Source: Owenia fusiformis (taxonomy: Eukaryota > Annelida > Polychaeta > Sabellida > Oweniidae). Taken from it: 64,000 nucleotides of DNA. Shown here one piece after another: positions 33,101 through 44,130 of this stretch. The stretch lies in contig CAIIXF020000007.1 of NCBI GenBank assembly GCA_903813345.2, positions 8,439,730 to 8,503,729 of the forward strand. Direction: 5' to 3'. The position numbers and the translations under genes were made by a program. Below the pieces are notes generated by a model that had not been told where the DNA came from, did not search any database, and saw only the letters and a program-made list of their open reading frames with translations. Positions within the stretch are counted from its first letter, which is position 1, and every line of letters starts with the position of its first letter.

Positions 33101-36100
33101 GGTTAACTAGTTAAATGGTTAGGCCAATGATTGAATTTGCATGGGGCATTGAATTATTGAATTATGTCATTGAATTGAAAATATCACAAATGTATAAAGC
33201 ATCTACCTCACGCTCAATCAGCTCTTCAATTGTGATCTTTTTCTCCCCTTCATCATCCTTCTTCTGGTCCTTCTTCAGTACAAAACCTGACGTAAAAAAT
33301 AAACAAACAAATAAATAAACACACTAATTAATAAACATAGCTCAACAGAAATGTAAAATTAACTTGAAATTTGTGTTGCAAATTGGGCAAAAGTCTTGCT
33401 GTTAAAATCTACCACAGACACAAAATAATGTGAAATACAAAATTCAACAATACATATAATGCATTATGCCTATGAATTATGAATGAACTACAATGATCAG
33501 TATTTGAGTAATTAGTTTTCTGAACAGAAGGAATTTTTTCTTTCAGTTTGCTGTTTTTTAACTACATCATTCTTTTTCATTCACTTAATTGCCCATCTTT
33601 GTAAAAATAAGGACAATCATGCATAGTAATTTTTCAGCATTACTAATAGAGGTGTTTTGTATATTCCAACACCTTTATTTGATAGGATCAATATTTTAGC
33701 ATATCTTACCTGCTGGCAACGCATGCCTGTAGTGACACTTGTCTCCATTCTTACAGTTCCAAAACCAACCATATTTGTTGTTCTCCACAGCATCCAAGAA
33801 GAACTTACAAATCTAAAATGTTACAACCAAACATTAGCTGCAATAGCATTGTTATGTTATTTGACATAAAATACATCATTGGTAATATGCTCAATTTAAA
33901 TATCTTCTATCATAGTACTATTACTATACATGTTGTTTCATGCAATTTAAGGTCCCAAATTCTAGTAGGTGAGTAACTGTGGTGTTTCATAACTTTTTTC
34001 AAAAATTTTGCTTAACATTAGATTGACATTAGATTGTAGCCTACCCTGGGTGTCAGAACCTAGTTCATTAGGCTCTGAATAGGTCAATGCTGATGAAAAA
34101 AGCGTAAGCTGTTATTGCCTTTAATGAGAGTTCTAATATGATATAAATGCCAGGCACTTTTAAAAGCAGAAAATGTAGGGACTGCTACTTTGATTGGGTA
34201 GATTGATTTTACTGGATTGTATTCTAAATGGGAAAATCTAGAATGAAAAATCACCTCTTAGTCAGAGTCTAGTTGAAGCAGAATCAAAATATTGAAATGG
34301 GTAGATAAAAACTGCATAAGAATTTCTTACAATCTACACATATCCCAGAATCATGTTTATCACATACTATGTAAAATTCCAGCAATCTGATTGGTTGGTT
34401 ACTGTGTGAGTTTTTCCGTCTCATACGGCCGTCTCACACGTTACTAGAGGCAACCAGTGATGACGTTTCAAATTTTTAAAGAAAACAGTGTGACGTCACA
34501 TCATTTCACAAGCAAGTACGAATATAACAATATGACGTCATATTATATCAAAGCGAAATTTCAAAACACATAAAAAACTATAATAGTTACCAGGGAGTAC
34601 AGAGTACCAAACACAATCTAATGCCGACCAAATCAAAATGCTTCAAAATTCCTAAACATGTGATAAAATCGTCATCACACGTTTCAGCTAATGTGATACA
34701 GGAAATATTCCACTCGGGTAACAATGTATCACCACTCAAGCTTCGCTTTCGTGGATGATACAGTATTACCTTTCGTGGAATATTTACTGTATCACATGCT
34801 GAAACGTGTGATAACTGATAGTCTCACTCATACAAGAAATGGCAGTATATTTGGTTTGATGGGGTCCTATCATGAAATTTAAAGGCAGAATCAGATATAT
34901 AGGGGTGAAGTTATGATTGATTCAAGGTGCAAAAATGGGTGAAAAATGCTTAAATTCTCCCATACAATAAGAATGGTAATCATTCTTATTGAAAAATAAT
35001 ACGTTATTCAGGGGTCTAGATAAGTTGAAAAAGTTATTAGCCAATGTGGCTAATGTTTTCTAAAAAATATTAGCCACTCTGAAAAATTATTAGCCACAAT
35101 ATCTGATATTGGTCTGTTAAATTTAGCACAATAATGGGCATTTCCGAACATCACATCCATAGACTTCCTGACACTAGCGGATAACTGTCTTATCGCCCAA
35201 AATGCATCTGTTTTCTCTGGATTAATCCTAGAGCTATTCTTTGCGACTGCCACTGTGAACTGGACACTTTGTGTTTTTTGATAGAATCCAATTTTATGGA
35301 TTTCACCCCTTGACACCAGATATTCTGAGTGTCACTTTGACTTCCATATTTCAGACAAATTCCACATGTCATCTTTCCGTCGTTGTATTTAAGCCAAGGC
35401 CCTCAATGGTCCCTGCATAATTTTGAAATATTTAGCTCGACACACAGACAAATTGAATGTATCAGAAAAACGAACGAAACAGGTTTGCGAATATGAGCTA
35501 ATGTTAAATTTTCATTGACTCGAAAATAAGTTTTGGCGTCTCAGTTGATTCATCAAAATACCGAACGCAACAGGTCTTGTGAAGGTGCCCCGTGTTAAAT
35601 TTCCATTGAGACAAAATAATTGTGGCGTCTCATGGGTGAAATTACAAAAGTTGAAAATGAAGAATCCCCGATAATCTATCTGTTTCTCAGCTAGGTTCTG
35701 TAAAAAGATCTTCGCCACCTTTGCGAATATTTAGATCAAGATCTTCGCCAGGTGCTAAAAATATTCGCAATTGGCGAATGGCGACAGCTTATCTAGACCT
35801 CTGCATTATTTTAAAAATCGTTAGTTTTCTTGAAATAAAGTGTGCACTTTGGGCATTTTTAGAAAATATACATGACAAGGAATGGCATGAGCCAGAAATA
35901 TTCTAAAATTGAAACAATTTTTGTTGGCCTACTCACTAGATCTGATTCTCTCTTTAAGAAGGCTTTTATCTAATCGAAATATGGATTTTTTTGAATTTTC
36001 ACTTTAACATTTTCCCCCACATAATTTTGTGTATTTGCTGCATAATTTCAGTTTTTGCCTGCATAATTCTTGAATCTGTGATTATAACACTTACGATGGC

Positions 36101-39100
36101 AGTTGGTGGGAGAGATTTATTTAGCTGCCCATGTTTCTTCTCAACCATCTCTGCTAGCTCTTCCTCGGTCATTTCTGCTGGGCCTTCCTCTATAATGCAA
36201 AACATACAATGTGTGTACAAAACAATGGGAAGTACATGTACAGAGTGAGCAAAAAAATAGTACCTAGTATCTATCGATTTTCACAATAGAGAGGTTGCAC
36301 ACAATGGGTTTCAGCTAAAACTACTACGCATATTTTTGGTAAATGTGTTATTTTGAGCTAAAACATTGTGCTAAACCTCTCTACTATGAACAGAACTATA
36401 CAGTATATGTGCTTGATATACCACTAGGAAGATGATTCAATTCCATAAGAAAACAATACTACATAATAATACATGCTACATGCCACATTTCTCATAAATA
36501 AAATCTTCATTTACCCATCCCTCTTTACATAATTAACTTCAGCATTACATGTAGCTATTGTAGCTTTCCACTCTATCTTACCTCCATCGTCGTAAACATT
36601 CCTCTTTACTGTCTTCCGCTCAATGTTAAGATCATGGGAGAATTTACACTTATCACCTTTTTTGCACTGTCCAGATTTGAAGAATGCGCATAACACAGAC
36701 TTTGGGTCAACACCTGAAAAACATACACATGTACACTGACAAATATGTATTGTCTGAAAATGCAGAAATATTGCAAGAAAGTCAAAGTGTGAGTGGATAA
36801 TATGCCTGAATAATTCAGAATGTTTTCTACAAATGCTGAAAGTCTGCTGATAATTTTCTTCAATCATCTTTGTGTTTCAAAATATGAACATATATTTCTA
36901 TCATCCAAATCAGTTTTCTCCCCAGAATCTTTTCTCAAATGAGTGCAAAATTCTCATTTTCTCAATCTAGACCAAATCTGGTCAAAATATGTCAATTTTA
37001 ACGTTTTTTTTAATTCTCGGTTTTTTGATGCTGGGGAGATAATTGTTTATGTATGGAAATAGAAGGTAAAGTTCGATGAGAAAGTATCAAAACCAGAAAA
37101 CGAGATCTCTACTGACCGGCAGCCACCTTTTGTATCTGTTGAACAGGTTTAAATAACTTGTTCAATTCATCTAACTGGGCTTGCTTTTCCAATTTCTTCT
37201 GATCTCCCTTAGTCCTCTGATCCTTCTCCATCTCCATCTATAGGAAAAGAGGAAAAATAATATGATATTAAAAAAGACACATTAACCCTAAAAAAATTCC
37301 ATATTTACTATTGTTCTGTCATAGTCTGACCCAAACCCCCACCCCAGTATTAGATTATTCAACATACATTCTCTTATCTTCTATATTGCTATTATTGCTT
37401 TTGACAATCAGAGATGTAATCCTATATTTGATATGGAGTTCAAGATACCTTTCTATGACTCTTGCCTTCACTATCTGGGTTATATTACAAAACCATTAAT
37501 CAATATTATGTGTTTTGGACAGGCTCTCATCCAAGGTTATGTGAAGTTAAATGTTAAGTTATGGACTGCACCACTATATATGTTCAACATCTAACCCCTC
37601 TGGTTGTCACAATCTATATATCCCATGATTCTTACCTGTCTATGACTCTTGCCTCCATGCTGTACCTGCGTTACAACAGTCTTTATGTATTTTTGCTGAA
37701 CTTTGCCTTTCTTGTTTTTTAAACCAAACGTTTTATCCTGAAATCAAATTTTTTTAAAATGAAATGGGATAAGGAGATATAAGTAATAAGATGCCACTTT
37801 ATTTCAAACCTGATTTCAAAGGTGATTTTAGAGTGGTTTCATATGGGTTTTATTAATTTGCTATGTTGTAAAACATTATGAAATCGATTTTCAGCCTTCT
37901 GAAATTATGACTGAAAAATACTAAAAGTTGACTGTTTGACCTTTCCTGTTTGGTGTAAATTTCTGATAACTATCCCGTCACATCAATTTGGTTCCAATTA
38001 CTGGAACAGGGCAAGCTATTTTTCCTCCATAGATCTAAATTGATTTTTTGATCAAATTCAAACATACATTAGTCAGGGGAAAAAAATAGAAGTTCTGTTT
38101 CCTAGATCTACCAAGCAATTATCGAAGAACCCCTTCATGCATTAACATTATTTCTTTGCCCAAGAACACATTTCTATAGTACTTTCCAGGACTGTGACTT
38201 TCTAGTAGCTACCGAGGCTCGTATCTGAATTAGAAATTCAGCTACAAATCCATGAATGTTATATTTACAAAATAAATCATATCAACATTCTACTTGCAAA
38301 ACATGTTAATTATAATGATTAAGTATATTACAACATATTGTTATGTGCGTATTTAAAATAGGCGGAGTCACATCATAGTTCAGATTTCCCAATTTAATCA
38401 TGTGTCAACCCCAGATCTCACATGATCATAATACAAACATCATCATGCGCCATTTTGCAACCCCTGAACACTTGATTCTGCAATGTAAGCGTCATTCAAC
38501 CCAAAGAAAAAAAAATATATATCGAGGAAACCCTTGAGCAGCCAAACCTTTTAGCGAAATTTCAGCTCAAACTCGTGACAAGTGCATTATGCATACGCTG
38601 GTATGAAGCCTTGGAGACACTCATTTTGGTAAATATGATTTACGGTGTATACTTTTCTGCAGTTTGGGGGAGTTTGTGACATTAAATGCATAGATGTTAG
38701 CCAGATCGTTTTGCAGTAGGGTCTCATCGGCTCAAAGAATAATGCAGAAGATGAGACACCAAATTGGAAAATTTCAAAAAAAGTGACCACCTTTCAAACG
38801 TTCCTTAAAAACCTTCCTTAATATAAAGAGTCAGCATTAAAATGTGAATATCCAATTCAACTTTTTAAGTTCTTATTTGTCATTATGGACACAAATTCCA
38901 CTATATTTGGACTTACTAGGACGGAGAAAATAGAGCACTGAATATACTGAGGTAAGAATTTATAACTTGAACATGTGCGACATCATGTAATTTTCATAGC
39001 TATAGTAATTCTTTATGTTCCACACTTTAGAAGTAGAATTTCCATTTTCCACCATGTTTTATTCTTGAAAAATTAAAACCTCGCGAGGTCTTGATCCATA

Positions 39101-41134
39101 TGAGAGAAAAAACATGGCTTCCCCTAGATCTGAAATTAGAGCAAAAAACAACAAGGTATCAAGTTCCCCACATGTTGGAGTAGACATTACACCCCTTCGC
39201 CCTATCACTCGCTAAAGATAAAACAGAAATTCTAGTGACTAGTTCATATGGTTAAAATAACAAAATAATGAAATGCAACCATGTGCAGTGTTCGCGCTAG
39301 CCATTAAAATTTCTGAGTCCCAGGGACGCAACCCATTTGAAAAATTTGAGTCCCCATCTAATTTTTTTGCGTCCCTCTTATTTCTTCACAAAGTTCAAGA
39401 AAATATTGTGAAAGTGAAAATAAAGTGGGCGATAATAGAGTGCTTACACTAAAATGGGATAAAAATGACATATATTGTAATTTGATGCATCCTCCCGATA
39501 AATATCTATCACTGGGTCCTTTGCACACAATTCTTAAGTAATGTTATACCAAAATAGTCCGAAATGAATAAAGGAAATGCTCAAATTAAGAGTTTTGTTT
39601 TCACATTTTACAAACTTGCGATCTTGAAGGTCATGTCAAGGTCGTGAACTTTTGCTTCTTTTTATTAACATTTCTCCTTATTCTGAAGACTTTTAGATGA
39701 AAAACCTCGATCTATCATTAAACAATTATCTTGATGTATAACATTAGATCGATATATAATGGTTTCTAGTGGAAATAATAAAAATAATCGTGAAAAACAA
39801 TCGTTTCAATTTGTGGGAAACCACAGGGGATTTCTGCAATATTGTATGTTTTGATCTTCCATTTCGATTGCGGCATTTTCCGGAATATATCGGAACCAAT
39901 CAAAATCCATGTCTCATACTGGAAACTCTGTTAATCTTCGGTAGTCATGATAGCCAATCAGATTTGTCGATATAAATATACCTGGATCATCGCTCGTATA
40001 TCAAGGTAGTGAGTTTGAAAATCTTGATGAAAATCATGTTTCACCGCTACTGTGCTGCAGTAAAAGTTATCTTGGAGCAGCTTGATTTTTACGTCCAACC
40101 TTCTGAAATTTCCGTAAAAATGGCAAAAAACGGCGTCAACGCGAACACTGCATGTGTCTACTTATCAGTTTGTTCTATGTCATCCATCCTGCTAGGTTAC
40201 ATTGTGGAACTCAGCCAAACGCGACAATGAAGGCAACAACATACCGATACTGATCTTAGCAGAATATACCAATACGATAACGTTTAGTTTTCGATCAGTT
40301 TAGTTAACTCTCGTTTGAAGAGCTCTCATGTACGGTACAACATCGTCTACATCCGGGTTCTTTCCCATTGGATTACACAGGGGTGCTATTTTCAATGCAG
40401 CACTGCGACTTTATTAATTAAACATCACTGATTTCCCAAATTGCTCAGACTTCATCGAAGATCGAAAAAATATCAATAATGTTACTTCGAATCTCCGATT
40501 ATCTATCAATAGATTGGATCATATAACTATGCTTGAGGGCTGATGGAAGATCAGAAGCTGAGAAACGTTCAGAGTACAGACTCGTTCGGCGGGCCAATGA
40601 AAATTTGTCCCTTCCAAAGCGATGCATCATGGGAGATATTTATGTAAATTACCACCTGAACTCTTATCGCGAATAGGAGTATTCTTGGAAATTTAGATCA
40701 TCCATGTTGCAAGCATTTGCTACTGATTACAGAAGGCCCAATTACGCAACGAACGAAACTGCTAAATTGTTTTTCGTGCCTAACAGGCCCAGTACGACAC
40801 GAAACTGCTAAATTTGAGTTTTTAGTCGATCTGCTTATTGATCTATTGATTCATAAAGACCATGCTAAAACGTGCTAGTAAACAAAATAAAATACAAATG
40901 GGGGTAAGCGTGGACAAGTTAAGTTTTTAGAGATCCCAATAACGAAGAGTTTGCTTATTTTCCTGTTCTATGGTGCAATCCTGTTCGATTCGAGATTGAA
41001 TGGAAATATCGGAATAAAATTGAAATAGAATTTGTGACATACTAAGTCAGTATAATTACCTCAATAATTTTATCCTTCTTCTTTGCCTCTGTCTTCTTAC
41101 TTGTATTATCTCCCTTTTTAGCTTTAGGAGGCAT
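29984..41134 (-). CDS. ZC3H15: ZC3H15 (DFRP1): CCCH zinc finger protein 15, complete, 11 exons
   Basis: Partner that binds and stabilises the translation-associated GTPase DRG1 in the cytoplasm (family knowledge). CDS exons on the minus strand: 41134-41060, 37737-37636, 37237-37117, 36713-36582, 36189-36095, 33812-33710, 33286-33207, 32192-32046, 31157-31059, 30755-30593, 30180-29984. All junctions are GT/AG and the sum is 1314 nt, i.e. 437 residues plus TGA; human ZC3H15 has 426. Order: Lys-rich N-terminus ([20 protein letters not shown]); [11 protein letters not shown]; coiled region; CCCH finger 1 at residues 108-126 (C-x7-C-x5-C-x3-[19 protein letters not shown]); finger 2 at 177-205 with the family's long first spacing (C-x17-C-x5-C-x3-H); GFVLKKD and the DFRP region that contacts DRG1 ([27 protein letters not shown]); acidic tail ending [10 protein letters not shown]. 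The start is fixed by the conserved MPPK. Confidence 0.97.
30593..30755 (-). CDS. ZC3H15: ZC3H15 exon 10
   Basis: Less conserved linker [20 protein letters not shown] and onward. VEIDLDAI corresponds to the short VNDIDLSLY segment of vertebrate proteins. Phase 0-1. Confidence 0.9.
30950..31036 (-). repeat. Short tandem repeat of about 25 bp in ZC3H15 intron 9
   Basis: Four units of tacagctgcacattttac variants on the plus strand, ending 23 bases from exon 9. Confidence 0.65.
31059..31157 (-). CDS. ZC3H15: ZC3H15 exon 9
   Basis: [20 protein letters not shown] then [13 protein letters not shown]. Phase 0-0. Confidence 0.95.
31441..31980. repeat. 95-bp tandem repeat in ZC3H15 intron 8
   Basis: The phrase acagattctagggatcacag recurs at 31587, 31682, 31777 and 31872, exactly 95 bp apart. 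The middle units are nearly identical and the outer ones diverged. Smaller sub-units of the type ggtaacaga...gggat suggest it grew from a shorter motif. Confidence 0.9.
32046..32192 (-). CDS. ZC3H15: ZC3H15 exon 8
   Basis: 49 codons: [20 protein letters not shown] then a Lys-rich helix ending DFAQGKMFG. Phase 0-0. Confidence 0.95.
32311..32994 (-). repeat. TATCCC...GGGAT repeat B, copy 3 (long form)
   Basis: On the minus strand it begins ttatcccacccaatgaagtt and ends gttcggtgggatttgctact. The inside holds four to five imperfect units marked by ccactggtatttgagttatc. It lies in ZC3H15 intron 7. Confidence 0.7.
32999..33070 (-). repeat. Short interspersed repeat A, copy 5
   Basis: On the minus strand it reads gtggacagtgttctgcagtc, gtctgtaacaaatggtgggc and tattttgcatgttaatg. 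It directly abuts repeat B copy 3. Confidence 0.6.
33207..33286 (-). CDS. ZC3H15: ZC3H15 exon 7
   Basis: [20 protein letters not shown] then ELIERE, start of the DFRP region. Phase 1-0. Confidence 0.94.
33710..33812 (-). CDS. ZC3H15: ZC3H15 exon 6: second CCCH finger
   Basis: [20 protein letters not shown] then [15 protein letters not shown]. The second finger has five residues between its second and third Cys; human ZC3H15 has six here. Phase 0-1. Confidence 0.95.
34375..34820. repeat. Composite hairpin-rich repeat
   Basis: 34671-34713 and 34775-34815 are inverted copies (tcacacgtttcagctaatgt / catgctgaaacgtgtgat), and the interior nests a second inversion, gtatcaccac / gtggatgatac. The left part has two palindromic CRE-like sites, gtgacgtcac near 34490 and atgacgtcat near 34531. 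Confidence 0.65.
35010..35802 (-). mobile_element. hAT-like non-autonomous element inserted in repeat C
   Basis: The ends caggggtctagataag and cttatctagacctctg are inverted repeats with one mismatch in 16. Flanks cgttatt and cattatt look like a target duplication of 7-8 bp, and the empty site in the copy near 13840 has the sequence once. The inside encodes a decayed transposase start. Confidence 0.75.
35050..35415 (-). pseudogene. Decayed hAT-type/ZNF862-like N-terminal zinc-finger coding fragment
   Basis: A minus-strand frame reads [20 protein letters not shown] and [18 protein letters not shown], like the C-x2-C...H finger of ZNF862/hAT proteins (WL.Y....M.C..C...IKKH...S). After a frame change the second frame continues [20 protein letters not shown] then [14 protein letters not shown]. 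Catalytic parts are absent. Confidence 0.55.
36095..36189 (-). CDS. ZC3H15: ZC3H15 exon 5
   Basis: Encodes [20 protein letters not shown] then [12 protein letters not shown], matching the family linker with VxKKHG. Phase 1-0. Confidence 0.93.
36285..36386. mobile_element. Short MITE with agaggtt ends, copy 2
   Basis: gagaggttgcacacaatg at the left is inverted as cattgtgctaaacctctc at the right. Related to the element at 14391. Confidence 0.55.
36582..36713 (-). CDS. ZC3H15: ZC3H15 exon 4: first CCCH finger
   Basis: 44 codons with [20 protein letters not shown] then [14 protein letters not shown]. The zinc ligands are C108, C116, C122 and H126. Phase 1-1. Confidence 0.96.
37117..37237 (-). 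CDS. ZC3H15: ZC3H15 exon 3
   Basis: Charged coiled region [20 protein letters not shown] followed by [14 protein letters not shown]. Phase 0-1, donor gtcagt. Confidence 0.93.
37636..37737 (-). CDS. ZC3H15: ZC3H15 exon 2
   Basis: 34 codons starting [20 protein letters not shown], strongly conserved in the family. Phase 0-0. Confidence 0.95.
37738..41059 (-). other. ZC3H15 intron 1
   Basis: 3.3 kb, no coding exon seen. It contains the repeat E copy and the hAT-like end at 39288 as well as a CpG-richer stretch at 39750-40900 of unknown role. Confidence 0.7.
39288..39640 (+). repeat. Repeat E copy 2 behind a cagtgttcgcgctagcc terminus
   Basis: Starts cagtgttcgcgctagccatt, a hAT-like start, passes gagtcccagggacgcaac, then matches repeat E at 3560-3900. 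A related cagtgtt...gcgtccctggga start is at 48961. Confidence 0.5.
41060..41134 (-). CDS. ZC3H15: ZC3H15 exon 1
   Basis: 25 codons, [20 protein letters not shown] then DKIIE. Phase 0 donor gtaatt. Followed by a 3.3-kb intron. Confidence 0.95.
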
Positions 41135-41260
41135 GGTACTAGATATATGTAAAAATATTACGGAAATATTTGACTTCAATTTTCACGAGGGAAAATGGCG
41201 AATAAGCCTGATATTGTGCACGAAAAATAAGAGTAAGCGCAATTTGAGTTTTTACTGATA
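41135..41260 (-). promoter_or_regulatory. Upstream region of ZC3H15
   Basis: Immediate 5' flank of the start codon. It has a YY1-like core (aaaatggcg, 41192-41200). No TATA box was recognised. Transcription start not shown. Confidence 0.35.
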
Positions 41261-44130
41261 TGGCCAATCTTTTTTATAGAAAACTCAATCAGTTTAGACA
41301 CATAAGTTCAAAAATATATTTAAATGATTACAATTGAATATTCATACATTATGTACCATTGAAATGGAAATATATATTCAGAATCATTAGCGCAACCTAG
41401 AAAAAACTTTATTTTTCGCACCATATATACCATGTTGAATTCTGGGAAATTACAACTTCCGTGAACAAGCAGCGAAACAAGCGGTAAGATTAAACATATG
41501 TTTTCATCATAACTAACTGAATTTATGCCCATTGAACCTTACAGATAAAGAGAAAATATACTAAAGATGATACTTGTGACATTTGTTTTAAAATCTACTT
41601 GAGTTATGCTGAGAAATCCTAGGTCATTTCCATAAGAAAAATATCGAAGGTCGTCCTTTCCAATGCCATTGGAATTGGAAGCATGGAAGTCAATGGTGAA
41701 TGGGTTTGTTTTTGTTTCTTGACGACCTTTGAGTGATAAAATTAAGTCTTTTCAATAAAAACTAAACTTGAGCATCCCTCATATAGCGTGTGTTAAAACA
41801 CACTGGTGTACTTCATTGTCCTTTTCACTGCTAAAGGTCAACCAATCTTTACTGAACTCAGCTGTTTCCAACACAGAGCTCCATCTATTCACTTTCCTTT
41901 AAGCATCTTGAAGTGTGCAGTAAATTAATTTGATTATTTACATTAGCCGATTATTATTTTACCTTTATTTTTTGTGTTCCCCGGATTGTGTTCTCTAGTT
42001 GAAAGCCCATGTTTGCACTTATTGTCCGAGATCTATTGTATATACAGTTTGGAACATAAATAAATGACAGGTAGATTTGCTGAAGTGAGGATTTTCCATG
42101 TTAAGAAAGAGAAATTTCAAGAGGCCATACATCAGTGGATGAGGTTATACAAAATGTAAAATATACACATTTTAGGGGATATGTATCTAGACAATATTGG
42201 AATTATGGGCTTTCAGACAACCAGCAGGAAATGGTGATAGAAAATCCATCTGTCATTTATTTATGTTCCAAACTGTAATAGAAAATTCATCCAGGCGAAT
42301 TGTATTCCTACCATCTTTTCATTGAAACCTTTATTTTATTTTTTTACATACAGCCATGTAACAGTAGTTTAATTATAAAGGGTTAATCAAAACTGTTTAT
42401 GTAAAAATTGATACATATCCACAAATCACAATAGTGACTGACATAAGGTATTTTCATGAATTTTTCGCATATCTGAGTTTTTAATCACTTATCTCAAGAT
42501 TATATTTCTTAGGTAAGATAATGTTTTAATCAAACTATAATTGTTAAAAAGATTCTTTGAGTTTCACGTAAAAACAAGAGCAGTACTTTTTAATTTTAAA
42601 ATTAAATATACTGTAAGGCATATGAAAGGGTTAAAGAATTTACAACATATTCTGACAACGTGATACAGATGTATTTTTATGACATTCAAGAAAGGCAGTC
42701 ACGTTTCACTATCCATCCTATTTCAGATAAACAATCTTAATTTATTTTCATGAATGTAAATAGTCTACATGACAGTTTTGTAAATTTTTCTCAATAGTCC
42801 ATTTTTATGCCTTTCGATGCCAAAATGGTTCATACACTAAAGGAACCTCAAATGGATCTACCCTCTCTAGTTTTCAAACAATTTTCTGCTGTAGGTTTCC
42901 GATGTTCTGTATATTTTTTAAATCCGTACTATTTAGTGTTAATATACCAGGATTGATTTTTTTCTTTTTAAGAGAATTTCTTTGGGATATCTTTCACATA
43001 CTATTATGTCTGTATATTTTATATTTTTGAAAATTAGTCCTTGAAAGAAATCAAGACAAGTATATGTAAAAAATTTAAAATGAAATAAGGAACCATATAT
43101 GGAAAATGAGAAATATTACAAATTAAAAAATGTGAAATGGAACATGGGATAATATGTGAAATGAAATCATTTTATGTGTGAAAAAATGTAAAATGAAACA
43201 AGTAATCGTGTGATTAAATTTTCTCTAGCAAATATTCATATGCTTGCTCACATTACAAATATAATTATGCTCTACATACATATTCTCTCACTTAACCCTC
43301 CTCTTTGTTTATGTTGCAATAGCTCTGTTAAATACAAATTACCATGGCATCTCATTACCAATTAAATAAAACAGCACGATTTATCATGGTGCATTTTACT
43401 GTACAAATCTGACCTGAAGTCATAGTTTTTTCTCTTTGAACACTGACATGAGATTGTAAGATCTGTGAGGTGAATTGGTTCAGTAAATTCACTTATGTTG
43501 ATGTAATTGATTTTAGGTTATTTATGAGTATCTGAGAAATGTTTACTGTGTTTCTATATGACTAGAGGTACAATAGTGCTTCGTTTCCAGTATCCGAAAT
43601 AGCTTTCTCTTTGAATACTGAAGTATTTTAGTAGTCTCTCTAGCTACCCTTTTCAACCTATCAATACTATTTAGAGAGGAGATCAGCTTTTAATCTAGCC
43701 TCCAAGCCAATCAGATAAGGTCTATCAAAATTCCGCTATCCAATCAGAGTTGCTGTCACATTGTTTTATTACAAGAAACTGGCATTTGTTTCATGTTCAA
43801 ACTCTCATTAAAATACCATACCAGCTACTTTTGAGGTTATTAAGTTCTCATCAAAATTTAAAGTATCTTTCTTAACCAGAGGTTAGTAATTCAGGATCAG
43901 ATGGTTAACGGACACTGTAGAGGTCTCACTGTCATTGGCCTCGACAGTTCGTTCGGTTTCAGGGATGGGTACATTGAACACAGTCAACAAGTTCACCATT
44001 TTCACACATTCTTCCAGAGTATTCAGTATTATTAGGATTTGCATCAAATTATCTTAATTGGATCATACATCTTCAGTTAATTACCATACATGCTTTTCCA
44101 TCGGTCTGTCCATGTATGATGACCAAAATA
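41261..44130. other. Intergenic sequence, only one MITE recognised
   Basis: AT-rich with no convincing coding frame. Only the MITE at 42045-42275 has clear structure. Confidence 0.5.
42045..42275. mobile_element. 231-bp MITE with TA target sites
   Basis: cagtttggaacataaataaa at the left is inverted as tttatttatgttccaaactg at the right, and the inverted repeat runs about 35 bp. TA flanks both ends. Tc1/mariner/pogo type by its CAG ends and TA. Confidence 0.75.

Larger units (their letters stand above)
34858..35960 (-). repeat. Interspersed repeat C, copy 2, split by an insertion
   Basis: 34858-35009 and 35803-35960 are together the reverse complement of the repeat at 13600-14085. The join matches that copy's uninterrupted ataatacattattgtaaaaa (reverse strand). 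Confidence 0.7.

Noticed and set aside
35190-35372. A functional zinc-finger gene
   Set aside because: The frame is broken, flanked by transposon ends, and lies in an intron; called a transposase fossil.
40009-40230. 73-codon frame near a tataaata word
   Set aside because: It lies inside ZC3H15 intron 1 on the opposite strand, has no recognisable motif, and no independent sign of a gene was found.
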